Below, piece by piece: positions 1-5,644 of a DNA stretch of 5,644 bases. The DNA is from Sphingomonadaceae bacterium. GTDB lineage: Bacteria; Pseudomonadota; Alphaproteobacteria; Sphingomonadales; Sphingomonadaceae. The notes beneath the pieces were generated by a model, which worked only from the letters and a program-made list of their open reading frames with translations, searched no databases and was not told where the DNA came from. The DNA is taken from the NCBI GenBank assembly GCA_947451875.1, contig CANGBE010000108.1, forward strand, positions 1 through 5,644. The letters are read 5' to 3'. Within the stretch, counting starts at the first letter, position 1. Each line of letters opens with the position of its first letter. A program made the translations under genes and the position numbers.

Positions 1-18
1 GCGGCGCATCCACACCCG

Positions 19-630
19 CTATGACCGCTGCGCCCACACCTTCATGTCCGCCATCTGCATCGCCGCAACCGTCATCTTCTGGTTGTGATCAATGAGTCCT
101 GACCCTAGCAAAAAGCCCGAAAGCCCCGCCGTGACCAGCCGCATGAAATCGCTCAATCGGCGCAACAATAGGCCGTGGGCTAAGTTTGCCACCAGTTCCC
201 AAAGCAGTGACCACTGCGGGCCATTTAGAGGGAATATCTCGTGCTCACTGGACCAAGGGGCGGGGATCATCAGTAGCTCTAGGGCTAGCAGGGGCAGGGC
301 ATCAAGCCCGCCTAGAGTGGTATGTACCATTGCCCCCAAGGCAGCGCCGATCGCGATAGTCGGCCACAGGCGATGCAACCTTGTTTGCATGAATTGCCGC
401 GCCGTCAGGCCAGACGCAAACTTCGGCTCTGTGGAAAGCGTGAGCACAAAGCCGCTGAGAAGGAAGAAGAAATCGACGAATAGATAACCTTGCGCGAACC
501 ACTTATCGTCGTGAAACAGGTTGTGCCCGTGGTAAAGTAGAACGCTCAGCGCCGCTAGGCCGCGCATGCCATCAAGCAATGGTAGGCGCTGACCTGCCTG
601 TCCCGGCTCTCTCTTTGCGGCTTCCGACAT
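19..630 (-). CDS. Truncated acyltransferase 3 family membrane protein (possible pseudogene)
   Basis: N-terminal half of an acyltransferase-3 (OafA/NodX/ExoY-type) integral membrane protein; the family transfers acyl groups to envelope or exported glycans and other substrates. Family landmarks are visible: LDGMRGLAALSVLLYH at residues 19-34 with the conserved Arg23 and His34, the FFFLLSGFVL membrane segment near 54-63, and PQWSLLWE at 138-145 with the conserved Glu. The protein is only 203 residues, whereas its tandem paralogue directly upstream has 346, so about 140 C-terminal residues (several membrane helices and the final LG..S...Y..H region) are missing. The TAG stop aligns with an internal position of the paralogue (near Pro202), and the same frame continues with Arg-Val, which also match the paralogue. 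This suggests a nonsense mutation, but only six codons remain before the window edge. It lies 46 bases after the paralogue's stop, probably in one transcript. The ATG at 630 has only a weak ribosome site (GGCGGC). Family assignment is firm; function of the short product is doubtful. Confidence 0.8.
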   Translation of the reverse strand: MSEAAKREPGQAGQRLPLLDGMRGLAALSVLLYHGHNLFHDDKWFAQGYLFVDFFFLLSGFVLTLSTEPKFASGLTARQFMQTRLHRLWPTIAIGAALGAMVHTTLGGLDALPLLALELLMIPAPWSSEHEIFPLNGPQWSLLWELVANLAHGLLLRRLSDFMRLVTAGLSGFLLGSGLIDHNQKMTVAAMQMADMKVWAQRS

Positions 631-676
631 GCCGCCATTTTGCGCGACTATCCCTAACAGGAAGTAAAAATGCGCT

Positions 677-1717
677 TTATGCGGGCTTGGTTTTTAGCGG
701 TGTAGGCTTGCTTTGGAATGAAATTAGACGTGAAAACACATAGGCTATAGCGCAAGCCGCGGCGACGGCGAGCACCCGCACCCACCAGTCACGGCCGAGC
801 AGTTCCGACAGCCAGACGAGGATCGTCAGGTGGACGCAGTAAAGCGGTAGCGAGAAATTGCCCAGCCACTCCATCGCCGGAGCCAGAGCCTGAGGTGGAC
901 GGCACATGACCACGAACCACAGCGATATTGGCAGAACGGGAACGACATAAAGGAGATCGCCCCATGCCTTTGATATTGGCAGATATGGCACCACCATCAC
1001 GGCAGCGAGTGGCAGCGCCAGAGCTAGCGGCCAAGGCGGGGCTGCCGTCCGCGCGCCGCCTTTCCACATGCGACCCATCCAGACGCCAAGCACGTAGGGG
1101 AACGCTACGCGAGGGATCGGCATCCACCATGTCTTCGCCGTCAGCGCGCCCACACCCATGGTGTCCGAGCCATGCTTGTTCACTGCCATCACCAGCAACA
1201 CGCCAAAAGCTGCGGCGATGAACGGCAAGACTTTCGTTGGCACTTTCTTGAGCAACAGCGCGTGGATGAAATTTGCAACAACCTCCCAGAATAGCGTCCA
1301 CTGCGGGCCGTTATAGCGATAGAATGGCCCGGTGCCGCCCCAGGCTGGGATCATCGCCAGATCAAGCACCACCCACCACAGCAGGGTGAAAAGCGGCGCC
1401 ATATCAATCACCAGCGCGCGGGCCAGGGCAACGCTTACGCCAACTGCCACCAGCGGAAACAAACGTTTATAGCGAGCCCAAGTGAATTCAAACGCGCCGA
1501 TCCCAGCCAGCAGTTTTTTCTCGGTTGAAACCGCAAGGACAAAGCCGCTCAGCAAGAAGAACAGATCGACCATAAGATAGCCGCGGACGAAAGGTCCGCG
1601 ACTGTGATAGACCATCTCAAGGTGGTAAAGCATGATCACCAGCGCCGCCATGCCGCGCAGCCCATCGAGTTGTGACAGGCGCGGGGTATGTGGCTTGGTT
1701 TGCGCTGAATCGTTCAT
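677..1717 (-). CDS. Acyltransferase 3 family integral membrane protein
   Basis: Full-length acyltransferase-3 family protein of 346 residues, a usual length for the family, predicted to sit in the inner membrane with about ten hydrophobic segments. Family members O-acylate polysaccharides, lipopolysaccharide, Nod factors or other envelope molecules; the substrate here cannot be read from sequence. Visible landmarks are LDGLRGMAALVIMLYH at 17-32 (conserved Arg21 and His32), DLFFLLSGFVL at 51-61, GPQWTLFWEVVANF at 137-150 (conserved Glu145), and the C-terminal LGNFSLPLYCVHLTI at 285-299. I place the start at ATG 1717 because AGAGGGGG lies seven bases upstream and homology to the neighbouring paralogue begins shortly after. 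The frame is open to 1855, but the extra 46 residues are Arg/Trp-rich, unlike the family, and run through the intergenic region. It is divergent from the small gene at 1862 and followed by a truncated tandem copy, indicating an old duplication. Confidence 0.9.
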   Translation of the reverse strand: MNDSAQTKPHTPRLSQLDGLRGMAALVIMLYHLEMVYHSRGPFVRGYLMVDLFFLLSGFVLAVSTEKKLLAGIGAFEFTWARYKRLFPLVAVGVSVALARALVIDMAPLFTLLWWVVLDLAMIPAWGGTGPFYRYNGPQWTLFWEVVANFIHALLLKKVPTKVLPFIAAAFGVLLVMAVNKHGSDTMGVGALTAKTWWMPIPRVAFPYVLGVWMGRMWKGGARTAAPPWPLALALPLAAVMVVPYLPISKAWGDLLYVVPVLPISLWFVVMCRPPQALAPAMEWLGNFSLPLYCVHLTILVWLSELLGRDWWVRVLAVAAACAIAYVFSRLISFQSKPTPLKTKPA

Positions 1718-1861
1718 TTGGCTGCCCCCTCTGGTCGCGGATCGCCTTGGCCGGCAGCTCCACCAATGCCTTTGAGCTAGAGCAATAAAAGCAAAATGGG
1801 AATCCCGGAGGTCTTGTCCCACTAGACTATCCCCACCCAAACCCCTATCTGCCACGCAGCC
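1718..1861. other. Divergent intergenic region between acyltransferase and small secreted-protein gene
   Basis: This 144-base region must carry the promoter of the minus-strand acyltransferase pair and probably that of the plus-strand small gene. It includes a relatively A-rich patch (about 1781-1798, GCAATAAAAGCAAAA) inside GC-rich sequence, as expected near a promoter. I could not find a convincing -35/-10 pair with 16-18 base spacing on either strand, so no promoter is called. Confidence 0.4.
1725..1732 (-). promoter_or_regulatory. Shine-Dalgarno site of the full-length acyltransferase
   Basis: AGAGGGGG on the minus strand, seven bases before ATG 1717. It decides the start in favour of the 346-residue form over the longer open frame that reaches 1855. 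Confidence 0.6.
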
Positions 1862-2140
1862 ATGAAGCGTATGATCCTAGCCCTGCTCGCCCTGATCGGG
1901 CTTGTCGCCCAACCAGCGACGCTGCAGGCGCGCGGGTTTGGTGGCGGTGCGGCCCAGGTTGGCACTGTTGCAGGCGTGCAGGATCAGGCGCAAAAGCTTG
2001 CCGCGCACAGCGAGGTTTTGGCGCAGCCCAAGGCTGACTTTGTCGGACAGCTCAGCGAAACTTTGATCTCGGGCATTGCTGCAATCGCAGCTCCGCTGGT
2101 CGCAACGGTTCTCATCAGGATCGACCGCTCGCGCGAATAG
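1862..2140 (+). CDS. Small exported or membrane-anchored protein of unknown family, upstream of secA
   Basis: A 92-residue protein that I do not recognise. The N-terminus looks like a Sec signal peptide: Lys2 and Arg3, a hydrophobic core at about residues 4-16 (MILALLALIGLVA), then a polar stretch ending in LQA near residue 23, a possible signal peptidase I site. A Gly/Ala-rich segment (RGFGGGAAQVG, 24-34) and an amphipathic, Gln-rich middle (40-60) follow. A second hydrophobic stretch at about 67-86 (LISGIAAIAAPLVATVLIRI) ends with the charged tail DRSRE, so the mature protein could be anchored at its C-terminus. The start is the first ATG; only a weak ribosome site is seen before it. It lies 121 bases upstream of the secA start on the same strand, a placement similar to secM in E. 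coli, but no SecM-type (FXXXXWIXXXXGIRAGP) or RAPP/RAPG arrest motif is visible. It may equally be an unrelated lineage-specific envelope protein. Confidence 0.65.
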   Translation: MKRMILALLALIGLVAQPATLQARGFGGGAAQVGTVAGVQDQAQKLAAHSEVLAQPKADFVGQLSETLISGIAAIAAPLVATVLIRIDRSRE

Positions 2141-2169
2141 ACGCGGCGGTTTGGCCATTACCGGCCAGA

Positions 2170-2216
2170 GCGTGTGATCATGCGTCCGCGCATCCAATCT
2201 TCACCTAGATCACCGC
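2170..2216 (+). promoter_or_regulatory. Possible structured RNA leader ahead of secA
   Basis: The spacer between the small gene and secA contains nested inverted repeats. The outer arms GCGTGTGATC (2170-2179) and GATCACCGC (2208-2216) pair over nine base pairs if T2173 bulges out. Directly inside, ATGCG (2180-2184) and CGCAT (2189-2193) form a five-pair hairpin with a TCCG loop. The element ends 33 bases before the secA ribosome site and is not followed by a T run, so it does not look like an intrinsic terminator. I found no segment clearly complementary to the ribosome site. A regulatory role is inference; chance pairing in GC-rich DNA is possible. Confidence 0.3.
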
Positions 2217-2249
2217 GCATTGCCTGCGTGGCCTCCCGATAAAAAATTC

Positions 2250-2254
2250 AGGAA
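2250..2254 (+). promoter_or_regulatory. Shine-Dalgarno site of secA
   Basis: AGGAA within AAAAAATTCAGGAATC, eight bases (counted from GGA) before ATG 2262, in an A-rich unstructured context. It supports ATG 2262 over the TTG at 2220, which would add 14 residues (PAWPPDKKF...) not typical of SecA. Confidence 0.65.
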
Positions 2255-2261
2255 TCTCAAT

Positions 2262-4976
2262 ATGCTCGCCACTATCGTCAAGGCCGTGTTCGGCTCGTCC
2301 AACGATCGCTACGTCAAGTCGCTTGATAAGATCGTCAAGCAGATCGCCGCTTTTGAGCCCGAACTTGAAGCGATGAGCGACGATGAACTGAAGGCGCAAA
2401 CCGCGAAGTTCCGTGCGGCTCTGGATGATGGCAACAGCCTCGAAGACATCCTCCCCGAGGCTTTCGCCACTGTGCGCGAAGCATCGAAGCGGGTGTTCGG
2501 TATGCGGCACTTTGACGTACAGATGATCGGCGGCATCGTGCTCCACCGCGGCGAGATCGCCGAAATGCGCACCGGTGAGGGCAAGACGCTGGTGGCGACG
2601 CTGGCCTGCTATCTCAATGCCATCGAGGGAAAAGGCGTTCACGTTGTTACCGTGAACGATTATCTCGCACGCCGCGATGCTGACTGGATGGGGCAGATCT
2701 ACACCTTCCTCGGCCTCACCGTCGGCGTGATCGTGCCGAACCTGACCGAGGAAGAGCGCCGTCTGGCCTACAATTCGGACATCACCTACGCCACCAACAA
2801 CGAGCTTGGCTTCGATTACCTGCGCGACAACATGAAGCACGAGCGTGGCCAGATGGTCCACCGCCCATTCAACTTCGCCATTGTCGACGAAGTTGATTCA
2901 ATCCTGATCGACGAAGCGCGCACCCCGCTGATCATCTCCGGCCCGACCGACGACAAGAGCGAGCTTTATGTTCGCGTCGACAAGATCGTGAAGGAGATGG
3001 TGCCCGAGGATTACGAGGCGGACGAGAAGACCAAGAATATAAACTTCACCGAAGATGGTCTGGAAAAGGTCGAGCGACTGCTTGAGGATGCCGGGCTGCT
3101 GGTCGGATCGAACCTCTATGACGTGGAAAACACGCAGGTGGTCCATCACCTCGATCAGGCGCTGAAGGCCAATGTCATGTTCAAGGCCGACATCGATTAC
3201 ATCGTCAAAGACGAGAAAGTTGTCATCATCGACGAGTTCACCGGCCGCATGATGGATGGCCGGCGCTGGTCGAACGGCCTGCATCAGGCGGTGGAGGCCA
3301 AGGAGGGTGTAACGATTGAGCCCGAGAACCAGACCATGGCTTCGATCACCTTCCAGAACTATTTCCGTATGTACCCCAAGCTTGGCGGCATGACAGGCAC
3401 GGCAGCGACCGAAGCCGCCGAATTCTATGACATCTACAAGATGAACGTCGTCACCATCCCGACCAACGTGCCAGTCGCGCGCGTCGACGAGGAAGACGAA
3501 TTCTACAAGAACACGATGGATAAGTTCGCCGCCATCGCCAAGCTGATCCGCGAAAAAAGCGAGAGCGGCCAACCGGTGCTGGTCGGCACGGTTTCAATCG
3601 AAAAGTCGGAATTGCTATCGAAGTTCCTCACCGAGGAAAAAGTCGCCCACAACGTGCTCAACGCGCGTTTCCACGAGATGGAGGCGCATATCGTCGCGCA
3701 GGCCGGACGGCCCGGTGCGGTGACCATCGCCACCAACATGGCGGGCCGCGGCACCGACATTCAGTTGGGCGGCAATGTTGAGTTCCGCATCAATGACGAG
3801 CTGAAGGACACGCCCGAAGGTGCAGCGCGCGATGCTGCGATTGCCAAGATCAAGGAAGAGGTCTCTGCCGACCGCGATATCGTGCTCGCCGCTGGCGGTC
3901 TCTGCGTGATCGGCACCGAGCGCCACGAAAGCCGCCGCATCGATAACCAGCTGCGCGGCCGTTCGGGGCGTCAGGGCGATCCGGGTCTGTCCAAGTTCTA
4001 TCTGTGCCTTGAGGACGATCTGCTGCGCATATTCGGTCCAGAAAATGCCTTCTCGCGGATCATGAACTCGCAGCTCGCAGATGGTGAGTCGATTGGTTCG
4101 AAGTGGCTGTCAAAGGCCATCGAGACCGCGCAGAAGAAGGTTGAGGCGCGCAATTACGATATCCGCAAGCAGGTCGTCGAATATGATGACGTGATGAACG
4201 ATCAGCGCAAGGTGATCTACGAACAGCGCGCCGACATCATGGATGCTGAGGCGGTAGATGATGTCGTGATCGACATGCGCCGCGATACAGTGAACGCGAT
4301 TGTCGGAGAAGCCTGCCCGCCGGGATCATATCCTGAGCAGTGGGATATCGACGGTCTCAAGGCGAAGTTGGCCGATGTTGCCGGGGTCCACGCCCCGATT
4401 GAGGACTGGCTTGCCGAAGACGGCATTGATCCCGAAACCATAGAAGAGCGCGTCTCTGCCCTTGCCGATCAGGCGATGGACGAAAAGATGGCTGGCGACC
4501 ACGAAATCTGGCGGCAGATTGAAAAGTCGGTGCTGCTCGAGCGGCTCGATCATTACTGGAAGGAGCATCTCTCCACGCTCGACGCGCTAAGGCAGGTCGT
4601 GTTCCTGCGCGCTTATGCGCAGAAGCAGCCGATCAACGAATACAAGCGCGAGGCTTTTGGTCTGTTCGAAAAAATGCTCGAAGTGATCCGTGAGGATGTG
4701 ACGCGGATTCTATCAACCAGCCAGTTGCAATTTCAGCAGCCACCAGAGCTGCCAGATCTGCCTGATTTTCTCACTGGTCATTTCGATGCTCTGCCGCCTG
4801 GAGAGCTTGGTGTTGCCCCGATGGTGGGATCGGATGCCATGCTGGCGACACTAGGCTCCAAGGCTCCGCCGGTTGGTGCGGGCGACCCCTTTGCCCACAT
4901 GAACCTCTCGCGCAATGCGCTGTGCCCTTGCGGGTCGGGGCAGAAGTATAAGCACTGTCACGGGGCAGTGGAGTAA
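2262..4976 (+). CDS. secA: Protein translocase subunit SecA
   Basis: Complete SecA of 904 residues, close to the 901 of E. coli. It is the peripheral ATPase that drives unfolded preproteins through the SecYEG channel in the inner membrane. Domains in order: N-terminal FGSSNDRYVKSL; NBD1 with Walker A MRTGEGKT (102-109), the VNDYLARRDA motif (131-140) and Walker B/DEAD-like VDEVDSILIDEAR (208-220); the preprotein cross-linking domain inserted at about 225-375; NBD2 with GTVSIEKSE (442-450), TNMAGRGTDIQLGG (491-504) and the arginine-finger region QLRGRSGRQGD (563-573); then the helical scaffold and wing domains, including DHYWKEHLSTLDALRQ (763-778). A Pro-rich linker (about 827-875) leads to the zinc-binding tail CPCGSGQKYKHCH, with Cys888, Cys890, Cys899 and His900, the site known to bind SecB and lipids. 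The start at ATG 2262 matches the usual SecA N-terminus and has an AGGAA ribosome site. No frameshift or missing key residue is seen. The neighbours give it no clear operon partner except the small exported protein upstream. Confidence 0.98.
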   Translation: MLATIVKAVFGSSNDRYVKSLDKIVKQIAAFEPELEAMSDDELKAQTAKFRAALDDGNSLEDILPEAFATVREASKRVFGMRHFDVQMIGGIVLHRGEIAEMRTGEGKTLVATLACYLNAIEGKGVHVVTVNDYLARRDADWMGQIYTFLGLTVGVIVPNLTEEERRLAYNSDITYATNNELGFDYLRDNMKHERGQMVHRPFNFAIVDEVDSILIDEARTPLIISGPTDDKSELYVRVDKIVKEMVPEDYEADEKTKNINFTEDGLEKVERLLEDAGLLVGSNLYDVENTQVVHHLDQALKANVMFKADIDYIVKDEKVVIIDEFTGRMMDGRRWSNGLHQAVEAKEGVTIEPENQTMASITFQNYFRMYPKLGGMTGTAATEAAEFYDIYKMNVVTIPTNVPVARVDEEDEFYKNTMDKFAAIAKLIREKSESGQPVLVGTVSIEKSELLSKFLTEEKVAHNVLNARFHEMEAHIVAQAGRPGAVTIATNMAGRGTDIQLGGNVEFRINDELKDTPEGAARDAAIAKIKEEVSADRDIVLAAGGLCVIGTERHESRRIDNQLRGRSGRQGDPGLSKFYLCLEDDLLRIFGPENAFSRIMNSQLADGESIGSKWLSKAIETAQKKVEARNYDIRKQVVEYDDVMNDQRKVIYEQRADIMDAEAVDDVVIDMRRDTVNAIVGEACPPGSYPEQWDIDGLKAKLADVAGVHAPIEDWLAEDGIDPETIEERVSALADQAMDEKMAGDHEIWRQIEKSVLLERLDHYWKEHLSTLDALRQVVFLRAYAQKQPINEYKREAFGLFEKMLEVIREDVTRILSTSQLQFQQPPELPDLPDFLTGHFDALPPGELGVAPMVGSDAMLATLGSKAPPVGAGDPFAHMNLSRNALCPCGSGQKYKHCHGAVE

Positions 4977-4982
4977 GCACTC

Positions 4983-5006
4983 TCCCCTCCCGCTTGCGGG
5001 AGGGGG
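4983..5006. terminator. GC-rich hairpin between convergent secA and oxidoreductase genes
   Basis: The arms CCCCTCCCG (4984-4992) and CGGGAGGGG (4997-5005) form nine consecutive base pairs around a CTTG loop, with T4983/G5006 as a possible tenth wobble pair. It begins seven bases after the secA stop codon and sits between two convergent genes, so it could end transcription from both sides. No clear T run follows on either strand, so it is not a classical intrinsic terminator. From memory, near-identical palindromes (CTCCC-rich arm, short loop, GGGAG-rich arm) recur between genes in many alphaproteobacterial genomes, so it may also be a copy of a dispersed palindromic repeat. Confidence 0.6.
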
Positions 5007-5022
5007 ACTACATGGCATCGCC

Positions 5023-5469
5023 TTAAACCGGATCGAGCACCACTACCGGTATCAACCGGTCGGTGCGTGACTGGTAGATGTCGTAGTTCGGCCAGTTCTT
5101 CACGCATTCGGCCCAGATCGCCTCGCGTTCGGGTGAATTCGCGGTGCGCGCACGGGCCTTGAACACCTTATCTTTCACCTGCACCTCGCACTCGGGGTTT
5201 TCGAGCAGGTTGAGATACCATTGCGGATGCGTGGGCCAGCCGCCCTTGCTCGCGATGATCACCGGGGAATCGCCGACCTGAGTATAGATGATCGCAATCG
5301 TCCGCTGCTGGCCTGATTTGCGCCCCGTAAAGGTGAGCAGCAGGGTGGTGACGCCATTCCAAATATAGCCCGTTTCGCCCTTGGTTTCGCGGTAGACGCG
5401 CACATGCTCTTCGCCCTTGAGGGTCAGATCGGTGCCTGCGGTCGCCTGAATCTTTGACGTATCTACCAC
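5023..5469 (-). CDS. Nitroreductase family deazaflavin-dependent (F420-type) oxidoreductase
   Basis: A 148-residue split-beta-barrel flavin/deazaflavin-binding protein of the Ddn/FDOR-A type (TIGR00026-like). Characterised actinobacterial relatives use F420H2 to reduce quinones, nitroimidazoles and other substrates. Family marks are TFTGRKSGQQRT (46-57; the Gly-Arg-Lys-Ser-Gly motif, near the cofactor phosphate/tail in known structures), the IIASKGGWPTHPQWYLNLLENP run (71-92) with its AS.GG....P.WY.NL..NP pattern, and the C-terminal YDIYQSRTDRLIPVVVLDP (129-147). Length and motif order match a complete family member; no signal peptide or membrane segment is seen, so it is probably cytoplasmic. 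The start is GTG 5469, with GGGAG six bases upstream. It is transcribed toward secA and shares the intervening palindrome. Whether this organism makes F420 is unknown; most sphingomonads are not known to, so FMN, FAD or another cofactor is possible. The exact substrate cannot be inferred. Confidence 0.88.
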   Translation of the reverse strand: MVDTSKIQATAGTDLTLKGEEHVRVYRETKGETGYIWNGVTTLLLTFTGRKSGQQRTIAIIYTQVGDSPVIIASKGGWPTHPQWYLNLLENPECEVQVKDKVFKARARTANSPEREAIWAECVKNWPNYDIYQSRTDRLIPVVVLDPV

Positions 5470-5475
5470 TGCAAA

Positions 5476-5480
5476 CTCCC
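5476..5480 (-). promoter_or_regulatory. Shine-Dalgarno site of the oxidoreductase
   Basis: GGGAG on the minus strand, six bases before the GTG at 5469. It supports this non-ATG start; the next in-frame Met is not near the N-terminus of the conserved region. Confidence 0.55.
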
Positions 5481-5570
5481 GCTGATCTTGCCGGATAGCT
5501 TGGCTGGCGCTTGAGCATTTGTCCAGCCTTGCGAATAGTAATTCACATATGGGAAAGTTTGCTTCGCGCT

Positions 5571-5644
5571 TCAGTCAAGACTGCGCGATACCCGGGTCGA
5601 AAGCAGGATCGCGGAATTGGTATTGGCCAGCCGCGCGAGCAGAC
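5571..5644 (-). CDS. Possible C-terminal tail of an unidentified minus-strand gene (partial)
   Basis: From the right edge, one minus-strand frame reads 23 codons to a TGA at 5571-5573. It ends LLSTRVSRSLD and has mostly G or C at third positions, like a coding tail in this genome. A second minus-strand frame, ending FDPGIAQS at 5575, is also open, and a plus-strand frame from ATG 5549 (MGKFASRFSQD) is open to the edge with no clear ribosome site. The piece is too short to choose between them or to name a family. If the first reading is right, the gene lies about 100 bases upstream of the oxidoreductase and in the same direction. Confidence 0.2.
   Translation of the reverse strand, partial: LLARLANTNSAILLSTRVSRSLD

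Noticed and set aside
92..487. Plus-strand open frame of 131 codons opposite the truncated acyltransferase
   Set aside because: It is antisense to a clear acyltransferase sequence; its product is Ser/Arg/Pro-rich with no family resemblance.
1718..1855. 46-residue N-terminal extension of the acyltransferase (MADRGLGGDSL...)
   Set aside because: It lacks family homology, would consume the divergent promoter region, and a good ribosome site precedes the internal ATG at 1717.
2152..2167. Short inverted repeat TGGCC/GGCCA just after the small ORF, considered as a terminator
   Set aside because: The stem is only five pairs with a six-base loop and no following T run, so it is too weak to call.
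2220..2261. Upstream TTG start for secA
   Set aside because: There is no ribosome site before it, the added residues do not resemble SecA, and ATG 2262 has a proper ribosome site and the usual N-terminus.
2205..2861. Long minus-strand open frame (218 codons) opposite the start of secA, starting MDHLATLVLHVVAQ
   Set aside because: It lies antisense to highly conserved secA sequence and has no family features. Long antisense frames are expected opposite GC-rich genes with this codon use.
2898..3572. Second long minus-strand open frame (224 codons) inside secA
   Set aside because: It is a shadow of the secA reading frame; the protein is His/Asp/Val-rich low-information sequence with no motif, and it has no ribosome site of note.
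1..5644. CRISPR array, tRNA, rRNA, insertion-sequence ends or phage genes
   Set aside because: I saw no regularly spaced repeats, no cloverleaf or rRNA-like segments, no transposase and no terminal inverted repeats with target duplications.

Overview
The window most likely comes from an alphaproteobacterium of the Sphingomonadales, perhaps Erythrobacter/Altererythrobacter-like. This is an inference. It rests on the moderately high GC content with GC-rich third codon positions, on the SecA C-terminal scaffold (the LDALRQVVFLRAYAQ region, which I recall from sphingomonad SecA proteins), and on a CTCCC...GGGAG palindrome of a type common between genes in such genomes. No search was possible.

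Layout. Left part (19-1717, minus strand): two tandem paralogous acyltransferase-3 family membrane proteins. The upstream copy (677-1717) is full length. The downstream copy (19-630) stops after 203 codons, about 140 residues short, and is probably decaying or truncated. Middle (1862-4976, plus strand, divergent from the acyltransferases): a 92-residue exported or membrane-anchored small protein of unknown family, a 121-base spacer that can fold into a hairpin structure, then complete secA (904 residues), the motor ATPase of the Sec translocase. A GC-rich palindrome (4983-5006) closes the secA unit. Right part (5023-5469, minus strand, convergent with secA): a small split-beta-barrel oxidoreductase of the deazaflavin (F420)-dependent nitroreductase/Ddn family with a GTG start. 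The last about 70 bases may hold the tail of another minus-strand gene, which I cannot identify.

How they fit together. SecA is the only housekeeping gene, and its motifs are all intact. The acyltransferase pair probably modifies cell-envelope or exported glycans or lipids and has no evident link to secA beyond sharing the divergent intergenic region 1718-1861. The most interesting arrangement is the short signal-peptide-bearing ORF just upstream of secA on the same strand. It recalls secM-secA architecture, but no known arrest motif is visible, so this is a hypothesis. The oxidoreductase is a separate transcription unit whose cofactor is uncertain in this lineage.
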